This document shows positions 9,045 through 18,728 of a DNA stretch of 64,000 nt, piece after piece. Source of the DNA: Cernens ardua (GTDB lineage: Bacteria > Pseudomonadota > Gammaproteobacteria > Pseudomonadales > Halomonadaceae); NCBI RefSeq assembly GCF_051251085.1, contig NZ_JBPCZH010000005.1, positions 124,001 through 188,000 on the forward strand, written 5' to 3'. Below the pieces are notes generated by a model that searched no databases, had not been told where the DNA came from, and saw only the letters and a program-made list of their open reading frames with translations. The translations under genes and the position numbers were made by a program. The first letter of the stretch is position 1. Each line of letters opens with the position of its first letter.

Positions 9045-10436
9045 ATGCGCTATATCAGTACTCGGGGAAAAGCACCCGCGCTCGATTTTGAAGAAGTTGT
9101 TCTAACTGGGCTTGCCAATGATGGTGGTCTTTACGTTCCTGAAGAGCTTCCTCAAATCACGCATGAAGATTTGATTGAATTCGAAGGCCTTTCCTATGCG
9201 GAAATTGCCTATCGAGTCATGTTGCCTTTCGTTGATGGTGCCATTGAAGATGATGTGTTCAAGCAGATTGTGGAAGAGAGCTACGCAACATTTCACCACG
9301 ATGCTGTTGTGCCGCTGAAACAGTTATCCAGCAATCATTTCCTGTTGGAGCTTTTCCACGGCCCAACCCTGGCCTTCAAGGATGTTGCGCTCCAGTTACT
9401 GGGGCGACTGCTGGATTATTTCCTTACACGACGTGATGAACGTGCTGTTGTCATGGGGGCCACCTCGGGCGACACGGGTTCTGCAGCGATCGAAGGTTGT
9501 CGTCATAGTGAACAGCTCGACATCTTCATTTTGCATCCATATGAGCGTGTTTCCGAAGTTCAGCGTCGCCAGATGACAACGGTGCTGGACAAAAATGTAT
9601 TCAATTTGGCAATCGAAGGTAACTTCGATGATTGTCAGGCCATTGTGAAGGGCAGCTTTGCTGACCAGAAGTTTCTGAAAGGTGCTCGACTGGTCGCCGT
9701 CAACTCAATTAACTGGGCGCGCATCATGGCTCAAACGGCCTATTATGTTGCTGCCGCTGTTGCTTTGGGCGCATCGCACCGCGAAGTGAGCTTTACCGTA
9801 CCGTCTGCCAATTTCGGTAATATTTTTGCCGGTTTCCTTGCGCGGGAAATGGGGGTGCCTGTCAAACAGTTCGTCATTGCAACCAATGCCAATGACATTC
9901 TTCACCGTGTTATCAGTAACAACGATTTCTCCAAACGTGAATTGCTTGCCACGCTGGCGCCTTCCATGGATATCGTCGTGTCATCGAACTTCGAACGTCT
10001 GTTGTTCTTTGCCTATGACCGTGATGCCAACGCCGTTGCCGAATTGCTCGAACGTTTCCAGCATTCACCTACTACATTGGCAGAAGCGCCATTGGAAAAA
10101 CTGAGGACACTGTTCTCCAGTGCCAGCGTCAGTGATGAAGAAATCCTCGAAACCATTCGCGATGCGCACGAGCGTACCGGTGAATTGCTTGATCCTCATA
10201 CGGCAACAGGCTATTTCGCGGCAGAGCGTTGCAACCGGTATCCCAACGTTCCGATGATCACGCTGGCGACGGCACATCCTGCCAAGTTTGCCGAAGCTGT
10301 TGTCAAGGCAGGGTTCACACAGGTACCCCTTCCTGCAGCAATGAGTGATCTTTTGAGCCGCGAAGAGCGCTACACCATTCTGCCGGCATCGCTTGACGAT
10401 GTGCAGTCCTTTGTGGCGGAGTCGCGTCATTCATAA
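9045..10436 (+). CDS. thrC: threonine synthase
   Basis: Threonine synthase converts O-phosphohomoserine to threonine with PLP. The 463-residue protein begins MRYISTRGKAPALDFEEV, the family N-terminus (RYxSTRG), and contains the PLP-lysine segment HGPTLAFKDVALQ with Lys112 and the phosphate-binding ATSGDTGSAA. Length is normal for the long bacterial class. It is downstream of hom and its stop codon overlaps the recJ start by one base (TAATG), so recJ is probably translationally coupled. Confidence 0.97.
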   Translation: MRYISTRGKAPALDFEEVVLTGLANDGGLYVPEELPQITHEDLIEFEGLSYAEIAYRVMLPFVDGAIEDDVFKQIVEESYATFHHDAVVPLKQLSSNHFLLELFHGPTLAFKDVALQLLGRLLDYFLTRRDERAVVMGATSGDTGSAAIEGCRHSEQLDIFILHPYERVSEVQRRQMTTVLDKNVFNLAIEGNFDDCQAIVKGSFADQKFLKGARLVAVNSINWARIMAQTAYYVAAAVALGASHREVSFTVPSANFGNIFAGFLAREMGVPVKQFVIATNANDILHRVISNNDFSKRELLATLAPSMDIVVSSNFERLLFFAYDRDANAVAELLERFQHSPTTLAEAPLEKLRTLFSSASVSDEEILETIRDAHERTGELLDPHTATGYFAAERCNRYPNVPMITLATAHPAKFAEAVVKAGFTQVPLPAAMSDLLSREERYTILPASLDDVQSFVAESRHS

Positions 10437-12262
10437 TGTCTGAACTGCTTTCTGTTGCACCTGGGCAGTCTGACGGGAAGACTCCCTTTGTTGCACCTAC
10501 ACCGCAGTGTGTTCCTCGCCCACGTCACCCGGTTATCGAGGAAAAGGCGAGGGCATTGGGGCTCACGCCACTGCAGTCCAGAATACTGGCAGGTCGATTG
10601 GATGAATCGAGTGATGCATTGGAAGCGCTGGTTCATCCCAGCCTAACGTCGTTGATAGCGCCTTCACGCCTGAAAGATGCTCAACGGGCTGCCGAACGAA
10701 TTGCCGATGCGGTTGCATCGGGTGAAACCATTGGCATCCTGACCGATTATGATGTGGATGGTATTACCTCCCACGTAGTGATCCTGCGTACGTTGGTTGA
10801 GCTTTTTGGTGTCCCGAAATCACGCATTCATAGCCTGATTGGTCACCGTATCAATGATGGTTACGGAATCTCGCGGCCACTGGTTGAACGCATTCTTTCG
10901 CTGCCTTCGCGCCCCGGGCTGGTGATCAGCGCGGATTGTGGTTCATCGGATGAAGATCGTATTGCCCTCCTGAAAGCAGGGGGCATCGACGTTATCGTGA
11001 CTGACCACCATGCCGTACCAGTCGAAGGGCCGCCCACTTCAGCCTATGCAGTGGTTAATCCATCCCGTCTTGATTGTGACTACCCTGATACCACGATCGC
11101 CGGGTGTATGGTGTCCTGGCTGGTGATGTCACATGCACGTGGTTTACTGGTCGAGATGGGTGTTCTTCCTGCCAGTACACCCAAGCTTTCTGCATGGCTT
11201 TCCTATGTAGCTCTGGGAACGGTGGCGGATTGTGTCTGCCTGGGTGATAGCGCTATTAATCGTGCCGTGGTCACGTATGGTCTTAAGTTGATAAACAGGA
11301 TGGATGCCGCCTGTTGGCGTACCATGGCAGAAATGCTGGGGAAAGAAAGCTTGCCCTTTACGGCTGAGACACTGGGTTTTCAGATGGGGCCGCGTATCAA
11401 CGCCCGCTCACGGTTGGATGATCCTTATGCCGCCCTGCATTTCATGCTGGCTGAAACAGATGCTGTAGCACGCAGCAAGCTGGATATTCTTGATCAGGAT
11501 AATCAGTCCCGCAAGGCCATTGAAGCCGAGATGACAGAAGATGCCAAACGGCTTGCACTGTCTGCGCTCAAGCGTGATGCACCGGTTATCGTGGTCTATC
11601 TCCCACAGGGGCATGCAGGTGTGCAGGGTATTGTTGCGTCGCGTCTCGTACAAGCCTATGGACGCCCCTGTTTTATTCTCACGCCTGCCGTTGCGGAAGG
11701 GCAGCTTTCTGGTTCAGGTCGGTCAATTCCGGGCGTGCATCTAAGAGATGCACTGGAGTATGTCCATCAACGTGTACCGGATGCCATGGAACGCTTTGGT
11801 GGGCATTCAGGAGCTGCTGGGCTAACCCTTCATCAGGTGTGGGTGGATGCCTTTATTCAGAATATTGAAGCGGCGGTTGCCGAGCAATTGAAGGGAAAAG
11901 CGCTTCGCCCGATCATTTTGACCGATGGAGAGCTCCCCGTGTCCAGCCTCGATTTAAATCTGCTGGATGAACTGGATGCTCTAGCGCCTTATGGTCGTGA
12001 ATTTGAGCCGCCAGTGTTTCACAATACATTTGAAGTGGTGAATGCACGGTTGGTGGGTAATGAGCAAACCCATTTGATGCTGGAATTAGCCATGGAAGGG
12101 CGCCATGTACGTGGTATCTGGTTTCGGGCCGTGGCAGCAGGTGAGTCCGCTCCTGTCTCAGCAGGAGATCATGTGCTGTGTGCCTATAAACCCGCACGTA
12201 ATCGGTTTAGGGGCCGGGAATCCCTTCAGTTGTTAATCGAGTATGCTGAAATAGCGCACTAG
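10436..12262 (+). CDS. recJ: single-stranded-DNA-specific 5'-3' exonuclease RecJ
   Basis: RecJ degrades ssDNA 5' to 3' in RecF-pathway recombination and mismatch repair. The 608-residue protein is slightly longer than the usual 577. DHH phosphoesterase motifs are intact: I LTDYDVDGITSH, II ISADCGSSDED, III VTDHHAVP, and the later metal-binding Asp in ALGTVADCVCLGD. The DHHA1 domain carries GPRINARSRL, GIVASRL, GSGRS and FGGHSGAAGLTL, and an OB-like C-terminal region follows. Motif II has ADCGS, whereas E. coli has a VDNGI-type sequence. The start codon overlaps the thrC stop, and the thrC-recJ order supports the call. Confidence 0.9.
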   Translation: MSELLSVAPGQSDGKTPFVAPTPQCVPRPRHPVIEEKARALGLTPLQSRILAGRLDESSDALEALVHPSLTSLIAPSRLKDAQRAAERIADAVASGETIGILTDYDVDGITSHVVILRTLVELFGVPKSRIHSLIGHRINDGYGISRPLVERILSLPSRPGLVISADCGSSDEDRIALLKAGGIDVIVTDHHAVPVEGPPTSAYAVVNPSRLDCDYPDTTIAGCMVSWLVMSHARGLLVEMGVLPASTPKLSAWLSYVALGTVADCVCLGDSAINRAVVTYGLKLINRMDAACWRTMAEMLGKESLPFTAETLGFQMGPRINARSRLDDPYAALHFMLAETDAVARSKLDILDQDNQSRKAIEAEMTEDAKRLALSALKRDAPVIVVYLPQGHAGVQGIVASRLVQAYGRPCFILTPAVAEGQLSGSGRSIPGVHLRDALEYVHQRVPDAMERFGGHSGAAGLTLHQVWVDAFIQNIEAAVAEQLKGKALRPIILTDGELPVSSLDLNLLDELDALAPYGREFEPPVFHNTFEVVNARLVGNEQTHLMLELAMEGRHVRGIWFRAVAAGESAPVSAGDHVLCAYKPARNRFRGRESLQLLIEYAEIAH

Positions 12263-12343
12263 TCTGTGCCTATCAATTCACACTGATTGATTCGTGTCTG
12301 TTAGTAGCACTTATTGCTTTATTTCTAAAATACTGAATATCTA

Positions 12344-12395
12344 AAAAAAGACCTGGAAGATGCCCATGAGAGATGCATGCTTCCAGGTCTTTTTT
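12344..12395. terminator. bidirectional rho-independent terminator between recJ and the porin gene
   Basis: AAAAAAGACCTGGAAG at 12344-12359 pairs perfectly with CTTCCAGGTCTTTTTT at 12380-12395. It has T-runs on both strands, so it can serve recJ (plus) and the convergent porin gene (minus). Confidence 0.88.
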
Positions 12396-12460
12396 GTTAT
12401 TCACCTTCAAGTGCAGAGTCATCTGTCAGCGGATGAGACGAACATCATGCGCTTTCCATA

Positions 12461-13627
12461 TCAGAAGTTATAACGCACCATCAGGGCTGCCGTGTTGTGA
12501 TTGAAGAGGTCTTTACCATGTGTAAAACCGTCATTCTGTACAACACCCTTGGTGTCATCCAGCCACATATAATCCAGTGCCACAATCAGCGTATTGTTTA
12601 GCCAGATTGTCGCCGCCTCAAGAATCTTGCGGTTGACACTATTATGGCGATGACTGTCGTTGACATAACGGCTGTATTCACCTTCCAGCTGAAGATCACC
12701 TGCACCGGCAATCAACTTGGGCCAGGTGTAGCTCACATAGTTATCCCAGTTGGTATAGGTATCGCCTGAGAGATCAACCAGATTACGTGATTTTCCCATA
12801 ACACTGGAAAGGTACCAGTTGCCGGGTGTCCAATTGATCGCCACTTCCCAGTTATTGGTCTTGAGTTTTTTATGGTTGGCTGAAGCTGGAAGTTGTAAGG
12901 CTGCGTGGTCATAAGCAGCGCCCAATGTCAGATCATCGGTGAGTTTGTAGTTTGCACCGACCTGCGCCATGTATTTACGTTTGATATTGCCATCCAGTGT
13001 GCGGCCGGCGTAGGTAGCACCCGCTGGAGTGGATTTGACGCGGGTGCCATACAGTGCCCCCAAACTCCATTTGCCCAGATTGACTTCATATTTCAATGCA
13101 TTGTCAACGCGTTGTCCATTCAGGCTGTTACCGTTCCCATATCCTTGCATCCAGGCTTGGGAGGTATAGTCGGTATAGTCCCAGGGTTGGTCTGTATAGA
13201 CGTCCGCAAAATCATAAAGGACCGAATTCTGACGGCCAAAGGAGAGCGCACCATAGTCTGGATGAGTGACAGAAATAAAGCGATAACGGTTAAAGTGATT
13301 ATCATTTTTATGTGTGGTGAAAAGAGGATCCACACCTTCTTCCCAACGGCCCAGTACTGTCCAGTCATTCGCGAATTTATGTTGGTATACGACATTGACA
13401 CGCGTACCGGCATTGTACATATGACTTTTGGAACCACCGCCGGAGTGCCATTCATAATCATAGGCAACACGGCCACTGATACTGAAGGCATCGGTACCAT
13501 TATCGAAAAGAGTATAGGCGGAAGCATGATCCACTGTACTCAGCAATGTGACACCCAAAGCGGCGGCCAAAAGCCCTTTTTTCAGCTGAGGGCTCTTGGT
13601 TTCGTTATTGAATCTGGAATGTTGCAT
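12461..13627 (-). CDS. outer membrane porin (general Gram-negative porin family)
   Basis: The 388-residue protein has a long positively charged N-region, a signal peptide ending around DHASA, and a mature part rich in alternating hydrophobic/polar strands with many Tyr, Trp and Asn residues. It ends in RYNF, with the C-terminal Phe that the BAM complex recognises in trimeric porins. The segment GALSFGRQNSVLYDFADVY resembles the L3/eyelet region of OmpC/OmpF-like porins. It is a single gene convergent with recJ across a shared terminator. Solute specificity cannot be read from sequence. Promoter control probably lies in the long upstream region. Confidence 0.85.
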   Translation of the reverse strand: MQHSRFNNETKSPQLKKGLLAAALGVTLLSTVDHASAYTLFDNGTDAFSISGRVAYDYEWHSGGGSKSHMYNAGTRVNVVYQHKFANDWTVLGRWEEGVDPLFTTHKNDNHFNRYRFISVTHPDYGALSFGRQNSVLYDFADVYTDQPWDYTDYTSQAWMQGYGNGNSLNGQRVDNALKYEVNLGKWSLGALYGTRVKSTPAGATYAGRTLDGNIKRKYMAQVGANYKLTDDLTLGAAYDHAALQLPASANHKKLKTNNWEVAINWTPGNWYLSSVMGKSRNLVDLSGDTYTNWDNYVSYTWPKLIAGAGDLQLEGEYSRYVNDSHRHNSVNRKILEAATIWLNNTLIVALDYMWLDDTKGVVQNDGFTHGKDLFNHNTAALMVRYNF

Positions 13628-14232
13628 GTGCTGTTCCCATTGAGTACTTGTCGAAGGTGCAAGGCGACTTAACAGAGATTGTGCACAGAAAACATCAAAG
13701 CGAAACAGTGACAGATTGAGTCATTCCCTGCAGGGGATGGATTAATTCAAATTGCCGGATGCTTGTAATTATTATTTTCTGTGCGTTTTTATAATGCTTG
13801 TTGTCGTTGGAGAAACCGTTAGTTGAACAGTTGACTCATCATGAGCCGGAGAATTACGAATAAGTGTTAGAAGGTGATTTATACCTGAAATAGACATGAA
13901 GTCCACCCCATCCGGGTAAAAAAACATGCTTCTCATAGAACTTTATTTCATGTATCCACACATGACCGGAATATATTGATAATGCCACACATTGTATATT
14001 CGTTATTCGACTTATAGATATTGCGTAAAAAAGTGTGGTAGGACAAAAGATAGAAGTCGTCTCAGCGCTTATATCCCGAGGTATCAATCGCCGTCCAGTA
14101 CAATGAGCGTGTCATCACTCAAACGGCAAGAACAGAAGGAATGCGCCGCCACACATTCTTCGAATACCTTATCGTGTTTTCAACACACACGAAAATGAAG
14201 CAATGTGCAGCGATCGTCAACCTGTTATGACA
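13628..14232. other. 605-base AT-rich intergenic region upstream of the porin
   Basis: The region separates the porin start from the purU stop, both on the minus strand, so it must contain the porin promoter. I see AT-rich stretches, a CTCAT-C-ATGAG inverted repeat near 13835-13850 and no convincing gene. Short open frames on both strands lack ribosome-binding sites and family resemblance. Confidence 0.6.
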
Positions 14233-15117
14233 CTACTGAAAAATCACGGTTTTACTGTGGGAGAGGAAAACGCGGTGTTCAATATGATATTTAACTGCTC
14301 TGCGCAGAGCCAGTGTTTCTGTTGAACGACCCACCACCACGAGATCCGATGGCTTGTGAGTGTGATCAACGCGCTGGACTTCCTGTTCGATAATGGGCCC
14401 TTCATCAAGATCTGCCGTGACATAATGGGCAGTTGCCCCAATAACTTTTACGCCGCGCGCGAATGCCTGATGGTAAGGGCGAGCCCCCTTGAACCCGGGT
14501 AGGAACGAATGATGGATATTGATTGCTCGCCCAGCCAAATGCTGACACAAATTGTCTGACAGAATCTGCATATAGCGCGCCAATACCACTAATTCCGTGT
14601 CTGTCTCACGGATAATGTCCAGAAGCGCAGCTTCCTGCTGTGACTTGGTTTCCGGGGTAATCGGCTGATAGACGAAGCGGATACCTTCGCGTTCCACCAT
14701 GGGGCGCAGGTCAAGGTGGTTAGAGACAACGGCGGTGATCTCCATGTTCAACTCTTTCTTGCGGTGGTGGTACAGTAGATCCGACAAGCAGTGATCCGAT
14801 TTGCTGACCATGATCAGCACTTTCATCGGCTGTTGTGCATCCAGGATCTTCCACCGCATCTCGAAGCGTTTGGCGATGGGCTCGAACTCGCCACGCATTT
14901 TGTCGATGGCTGCATGTTGCGGTGAGTTGAAGCGGAAGCGCGCTCTTAGAAAGAACTGACCAATATCTTCATCATCATATTGAGCCATTTCGCTGATATA
15001 ACAGTCATGCTCGCTCAGGAATGTGGTGATTGCCGCAAGAAGCCCCGAACTGGCGGGGCACGCTACCGTAAAAATGTAATCCTTATCGGTGTGTGTGCTT
15101 TCAGCGGAAAGGGACAT
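14233..15117 (-). CDS. purU: formyltetrahydrofolate deformylase
   Basis: PurU hydrolyses 10-formyl-THF to THF and formate, balancing one-carbon pools and feeding PurT. The 294-residue protein has an N-terminal ACT domain (YIFTVACPASSGLLAAITTFL) and a C-terminal formyltransferase domain with VLIMVSKSDHCLSDLLY, the catalytic INIHHSFLPGFKGA and the downstream Asp in TADLDEGPIIEQ. All three catalytic positions (Asn/His/Asp) are visible. It is divergent from the fetA-like gene; an about 170-base region holds both promoters. Confidence 0.96.
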   Translation of the reverse strand: MSLSAESTHTDKDYIFTVACPASSGLLAAITTFLSEHDCYISEMAQYDDEDIGQFFLRARFRFNSPQHAAIDKMRGEFEPIAKRFEMRWKILDAQQPMKVLIMVSKSDHCLSDLLYHHRKKELNMEITAVVSNHLDLRPMVEREGIRFVYQPITPETKSQQEAALLDIIRETDTELVVLARYMQILSDNLCQHLAGRAINIHHSFLPGFKGARPYHQAFARGVKVIGATAHYVTADLDEGPIIEQEVQRVDHTHKPSDLVVVGRSTETLALRRAVKYHIEHRVFLSHSKTVIFQ

Positions 15118-15289
15118 GTCATCAAACTCTTATGGCATAAAATGGAATGGCAATAGTATAAAGGATACATGCATGCCTGATGATGATTTTTTGTCTGAAT
15201 CCGGCTGCTGCCACTGGCATCCTGTTTGTCAGGAACTATTCTAGTCATTTACACAACACGTGTTCGATATTCTGCGGAAGGATGTTTCA

Positions 15290-15907
15290 TTGCAGACCAT
15301 TATTCCAGAAAAGCTGAAAGCCGAGGGGCTTGCCTCTGCGGCCTTGTTGCCGGTTAATCTTTCTGTAAAAGCAGGTGAGTCTCTGGCAGTTGTTGGGCCT
15401 TCCGGTGTGGGTAAAAGCACGTTGCTTCGTGCATTGGCTGATCTTCAACCTCATCAGGGAGAGGTCTGGCTGGAAGGGCGCCCTCAGAGCCAATACAGTG
15501 CGCCCGAATGGCGCAAGCGGGTCATGTATGTATCCAGTGAGGCAGGCTGGTGGGCGGACCGTATCATCGATCATTTCCCCGTGGAGGAAGCTTCATTACA
15601 TACTGATATGCAGCGTTTGGGCCTGTCATCGTCATTGTGCCGAGCTGTTCCTGAGCGGCTATCCACCGGGGAACGGCAGAGATTTTCCCTACTGCGTGCC
15701 TTGTATCATGCGCCAGAGGTTCTCCTTCTGGACGAACCTACCTCGGCACTGGATGAGGCTTCTACCCTGGCTGTTGAGGCAATGCTGAAAGCGTGGGTCC
15801 AGCAGGGGCACGCCTTGATCATGGCCAGTCATGATACTCAACAGGTGAAGCGGTTGGCGGATAATGTACTGACATTGAACAAAAGGCATGAAGACCAAAA
15901 AGCATAA
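15290..15907 (+). CDS. fetA: ABC transporter ATP-binding protein, FetA (YbbL)-like
   Basis: This is the nucleotide-binding subunit of a two-gene exporter of the FetAB type, which in E. coli contributes to iron homeostasis under oxidative stress. The roughly 205-residue protein has Walker A GPSGVGKST (residues 36-44), an ABC signature in the variant form LSTGERQR, Walker B VLLLDEPTSALD and the H-loop MASHD. The start is uncertain: a GTG at 15260 gives 215 residues, but the TTG at 15290 has a near-perfect GGAAGGA site seven bases upstream and is preferred. fetB follows 43 bases later. The exported substrate is inference. Confidence 0.8.
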   Translation: MQTIIPEKLKAEGLASAALLPVNLSVKAGESLAVVGPSGVGKSTLLRALADLQPHQGEVWLEGRPQSQYSAPEWRKRVMYVSSEAGWWADRIIDHFPVEEASLHTDMQRLGLSSSLCRAVPERLSTGERQRFSLLRALYHAPEVLLLDEPTSALDEASTLAVEAMLKAWVQQGHALIMASHDTQQVKRLADNVLTLNKRHEDQKA

Positions 15908-15950
15908 GGACCAAAAGCGTGAAAGATAACAATAAGCGGGGCAATCAGGC

Positions 15951-16757
15951 ATGAATGGTTATCACGTCATGCTGGGGCCAATGGATCTGATTTTTGCTGC
16001 TATCCTGATTGTTGCCGCTGGTGGTATTTCCATGGTGTTGTCGTTGGGGATTCATAAATCCCTTTACGTAAGCGCAATACGCATGATTATTCAGCTGCTA
16101 CTGGTGGGCTATATTCTTGGTTATGTATTTCATCAAGGGTCGCCTTTACTGGTAGGTATCGTGTTGCTGGTGATGTTGGGTGCTGCCAGTTATGAGATCG
16201 CGGCACGTCAGGAAAACCGTAAAACCCGCCGTTATGGCCTGAATTTCATGATACTGACGGTATCCTCTGTGGGGGTGGGCGCCATAGGTCTGGTCGGGCT
16301 GCTATCCGCGGGGGCTCCTCATGTATTGGACGCGCAGCATATTATTCCCATGTTTGGCGTTATCTTGGGCTCTTCCATGAACTCGACTGCACTGGCATTG
16401 AATGCGTATACGCGGCAAATTGTTCAACAGTCACGTGTGATCGAAACACGCCTTGCTATGGGCGAGAATTTTCGTCAGTCCACCGCTGATATTGTGAAGA
16501 GTGCCGCCGTAAGTGGTGCCATTCCGCTGGTGAATCAGATGGCCGGCGCGGGGTTAATTACGTTGCCGGGAATCATGAGCGGCCAGCTGCTGGTCGGGCA
16601 ATCGCCTGTTCAGGCGGCGTTCTATCAGATTTTTCTCATGGCACTGCTCGCACTTGTCTCCGTTATTTGTGTCACACTGGTGATTACGGTTTTTTCCCGC
16701 AGGGTGAGTGATCACCGTCAACGTTTAAGGCTGGATCGAATTCTTGATTTTGACTGA
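15951..16757 (+). CDS. fetB: ABC transporter permease, FetB (YbbM)-like
   Basis: The 268-residue protein is strongly hydrophobic, with about seven membrane segments, and contains MFGVILGSSMNSTALALN and the cytoplasmic signature ETRLAMGENFRQS, then GLITLPGIMSGQLLVGQSP. These are the conserved features of the UPF0014/FetB family. Alternative starts at 15969 and 15981 are possible. It pairs with the ATPase just upstream. A metal (iron) export role is known for the E. coli family member and is inferred here. Confidence 0.85.
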   Translation: MNGYHVMLGPMDLIFAAILIVAAGGISMVLSLGIHKSLYVSAIRMIIQLLLVGYILGYVFHQGSPLLVGIVLLVMLGAASYEIAARQENRKTRRYGLNFMILTVSSVGVGAIGLVGLLSAGAPHVLDAQHIIPMFGVILGSSMNSTALALNAYTRQIVQQSRVIETRLAMGENFRQSTADIVKSAAVSGAIPLVNQMAGAGLITLPGIMSGQLLVGQSPVQAAFYQIFLMALLALVSVICVTLVITVFSRRVSDHRQRLRLDRILDFD

Positions 16758-16805
16758 CTCGTATCCATCCCTTTAATCCATCCTCTCAAGAAAGGAGTAG
16801 GGAAT

Positions 16806-17534
16806 ATGGCTGAAAGTCTTGATGGAAAAATTGTCGCTGTGACGGGTGCGTCGACAGGTATCGGCCTGCAGGTCGCAAAGTTGCTGGCAAGTGAAGGTGC
16901 CACCGTCTATCTGCTCGGTCGTCCATCCGCGCGTCTGGATCAGGCCGTTGAGAGTCTGGGAGGACAAGGCCACAAATGTGCACTGGACTTTGCCGATAAC
17001 CTCCAAATCGAGCAGGCGATTGATTCGATCGTGCATGCGCATCAGCGGTTGGATATCCTGATTGCGAATGCCGGTTCCTTTATTGATGGCGATGTTTTGG
17101 ACAATGACCCTGATGCATGGGACAAAATGCTCGACATCAACGTGAATGCCACCATGAAGGTCATTCGTGCCGCTATCCGCCACATGAAAGACCAGGAAAG
17201 TGGTGACATCGTGGTGACCAGTTCTATCGCGGGGGCGGTAGACATCGTAGAGTCGCCGGTTTACGCCGCATCCAAACATGCGATCCAAAGCTTTGTCCAT
17301 ACCACTCGCGCGCAATATGCCAAGTATGGTATTCGGATGGGCGCTGTTTTGCCCGGGCCTGTTGAAACGCCTCTGTTGGATGATTGGGACAAGGAGCGTC
17401 TGGAAAAAGTCAGGGCTTCCGGTACGTTAACGCCAGAGGATATCGCTGAATCCATGCATTTTATGCTGACACGCCCACGCCATGTAGTGATCCGTGACCT
17501 GGTTATTCTGCCGAGCAAAACGGATCGCTTCTGA
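16806..17534 (+). CDS. short-chain dehydrogenase/reductase
   Basis: The 242-residue classical SDR has the cofactor motif TGASTGIG near the N-terminus, NAG in LIANAGSF, the catalytic Ser in VVTSSIAGAV and the YxxxK pair in YAASKHAIQ. The adenine-ribose loop has GRPSARLD after the second strand, with an Arg suggesting NADP(H). An AAGGAG ribosome-binding site supports the start. The C-terminus HVVIRDLVILPSKTDRF resembles the YdfG/serine-3-dehydrogenase type. Substrate is not predictable. It lies 48 bases after fetB and could be co-transcribed with it. Confidence 0.85.
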   Translation: MAESLDGKIVAVTGASTGIGLQVAKLLASEGATVYLLGRPSARLDQAVESLGGQGHKCALDFADNLQIEQAIDSIVHAHQRLDILIANAGSFIDGDVLDNDPDAWDKMLDINVNATMKVIRAAIRHMKDQESGDIVVTSSIAGAVDIVESPVYAASKHAIQSFVHTTRAQYAKYGIRMGAVLPGPVETPLLDDWDKERLEKVRASGTLTPEDIAESMHFMLTRPRHVVIRDLVILPSKTDRF

Positions 17535-17673
17535 TAAAAGCATGTCCCCTTTTATTCATCCGGGCGCAAGAAACTGATTGATGATCGAGTCTGGGTGAAT
17601 AGTGTGGAGATATCAGGGCTTCGCGATGCCAGTTTTTCCAGTCCGCTGTGGTGCCAGATAATAATGCGAATCG

Positions 17674-18594
17674 TTATTTTGGAATCGGGCTATGGGGAGT
17701 AGGGTATTGTTCTACAATGCTGAGGAAGTTACTGATAACCGGTAGCGGTGTTTCTTCCCTCATGATCAATGCAACCTCGGATTTATAATGCCCCTGGGAT
17801 AAAGGAATATAGCGTACGCCTTCGAAATTGAGGTTATGCAGGGAGTTGGGGACCAGCGAAATCCCCAGCCCGGTATTCACGAGGCTGACCACCGTGGCTA
17901 AATGCGGGGAGGTCTGAATCACGTTGGGAACGATACCTCCACCATCGGTAAAGATATGCCCGAGTGTCGCCATCCAGCCTGCGCTTTCATGGGCTGCTGT
18001 GGTCACGAAGGTTTCTCCTGCCAGATCCACCGGGTCCAGATTGGTTTTATGTGCAAAGCGATGGTGCGCGGGAACAGCCACCAGAATACTTTCATCAATA
18101 CGCTGGATTATTTTGAGGCCCGCGGGATGGCTGGGAAGCGGAAGACGTGCAAAACCGGCATCAAGTGAGTGATCCATCAAACGTTTGATCTGCGCCTTGA
18201 CGCTGAGCTCTTCCAATGACAGCTCAACCTCGGGATAGGCCTGACGAAAGCGTGAAATTATCCAGGGCATGCGCTTGCCAAAGGGGGCCGAGCCAACAAA
18301 CCCGATACGTAACATCCCTGAATGCCCGAGCGCAGCCTGCCTTCCGACCGCCTCGGCATGTTCAATCTGTGCCACTGCACGCCGTGCTTCCACAAGGAAA
18401 CTTTGGCCCGCGGCCGTCAGCTCTACATGACGTTTCGTGCGCACAAACAGGAGTGTGCCCAGATTGTCTTCCAATGCCTTGATCTGTGCTGAAAGCGCAG
18501 GTTGTACGATGTTCAGCCGGGCAGCCGCTCGGCCGAAATGAAGTTCCTCTGCCAGCACGACAAAATAGCGGAAAGTACGTGATTCGATAGCCAT
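17674..18594 (-). CDS. LysR-family transcriptional regulator divergent from efflux genes
   Basis: The 306-residue protein begins MAIESRTFRYFVVLAEELHFGRAAA, the winged-helix DNA-binding domain of LysR regulators, then a periplasmic-binding-like effector domain. An upstream start at 18624 would add ten atypical residues. It is divergent from the membrane-fusion and FUSC genes, the same arrangement as aaeR/aaeAB in E. coli, so it probably controls them in response to an aromatic or other small acid. The intergenic region (18595-18728) is AT-rich and contains the mirror-like ATTGATCAATT. Confidence 0.9.
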   Translation of the reverse strand: MAIESRTFRYFVVLAEELHFGRAAARLNIVQPALSAQIKALEDNLGTLLFVRTKRHVELTAAGQSFLVEARRAVAQIEHAEAVGRQAALGHSGMLRIGFVGSAPFGKRMPWIISRFRQAYPEVELSLEELSVKAQIKRLMDHSLDAGFARLPLPSHPAGLKIIQRIDESILVAVPAHHRFAHKTNLDPVDLAGETFVTTAAHESAGWMATLGHIFTDGGGIVPNVIQTSPHLATVVSLVNTGLGISLVPNSLHNLNFEGVRYIPLSQGHYKSEVALIMREETPLPVISNFLSIVEQYPTPHSPIPK

Positions 18595-18728
18595 GTATTT
18601 CCAATAATCAGAAAAATTGATCAATTCAGCGGGAAATATTATTGTTATTTTTTAATTGAATCAATTACAACATGGCACTTGGTCAATCAACTCTCCAATC
18701 GTTCAGGTGTTCAAGGAGCACTTTTTTC

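Noticed and set aside
12905..13672. 255-residue plus-strand open frame opposite the porin
   Set aside because: It lies antisense to a clear porin with signal peptide and C-terminal Phe, lacks a ribosome-binding site and shows no family features.
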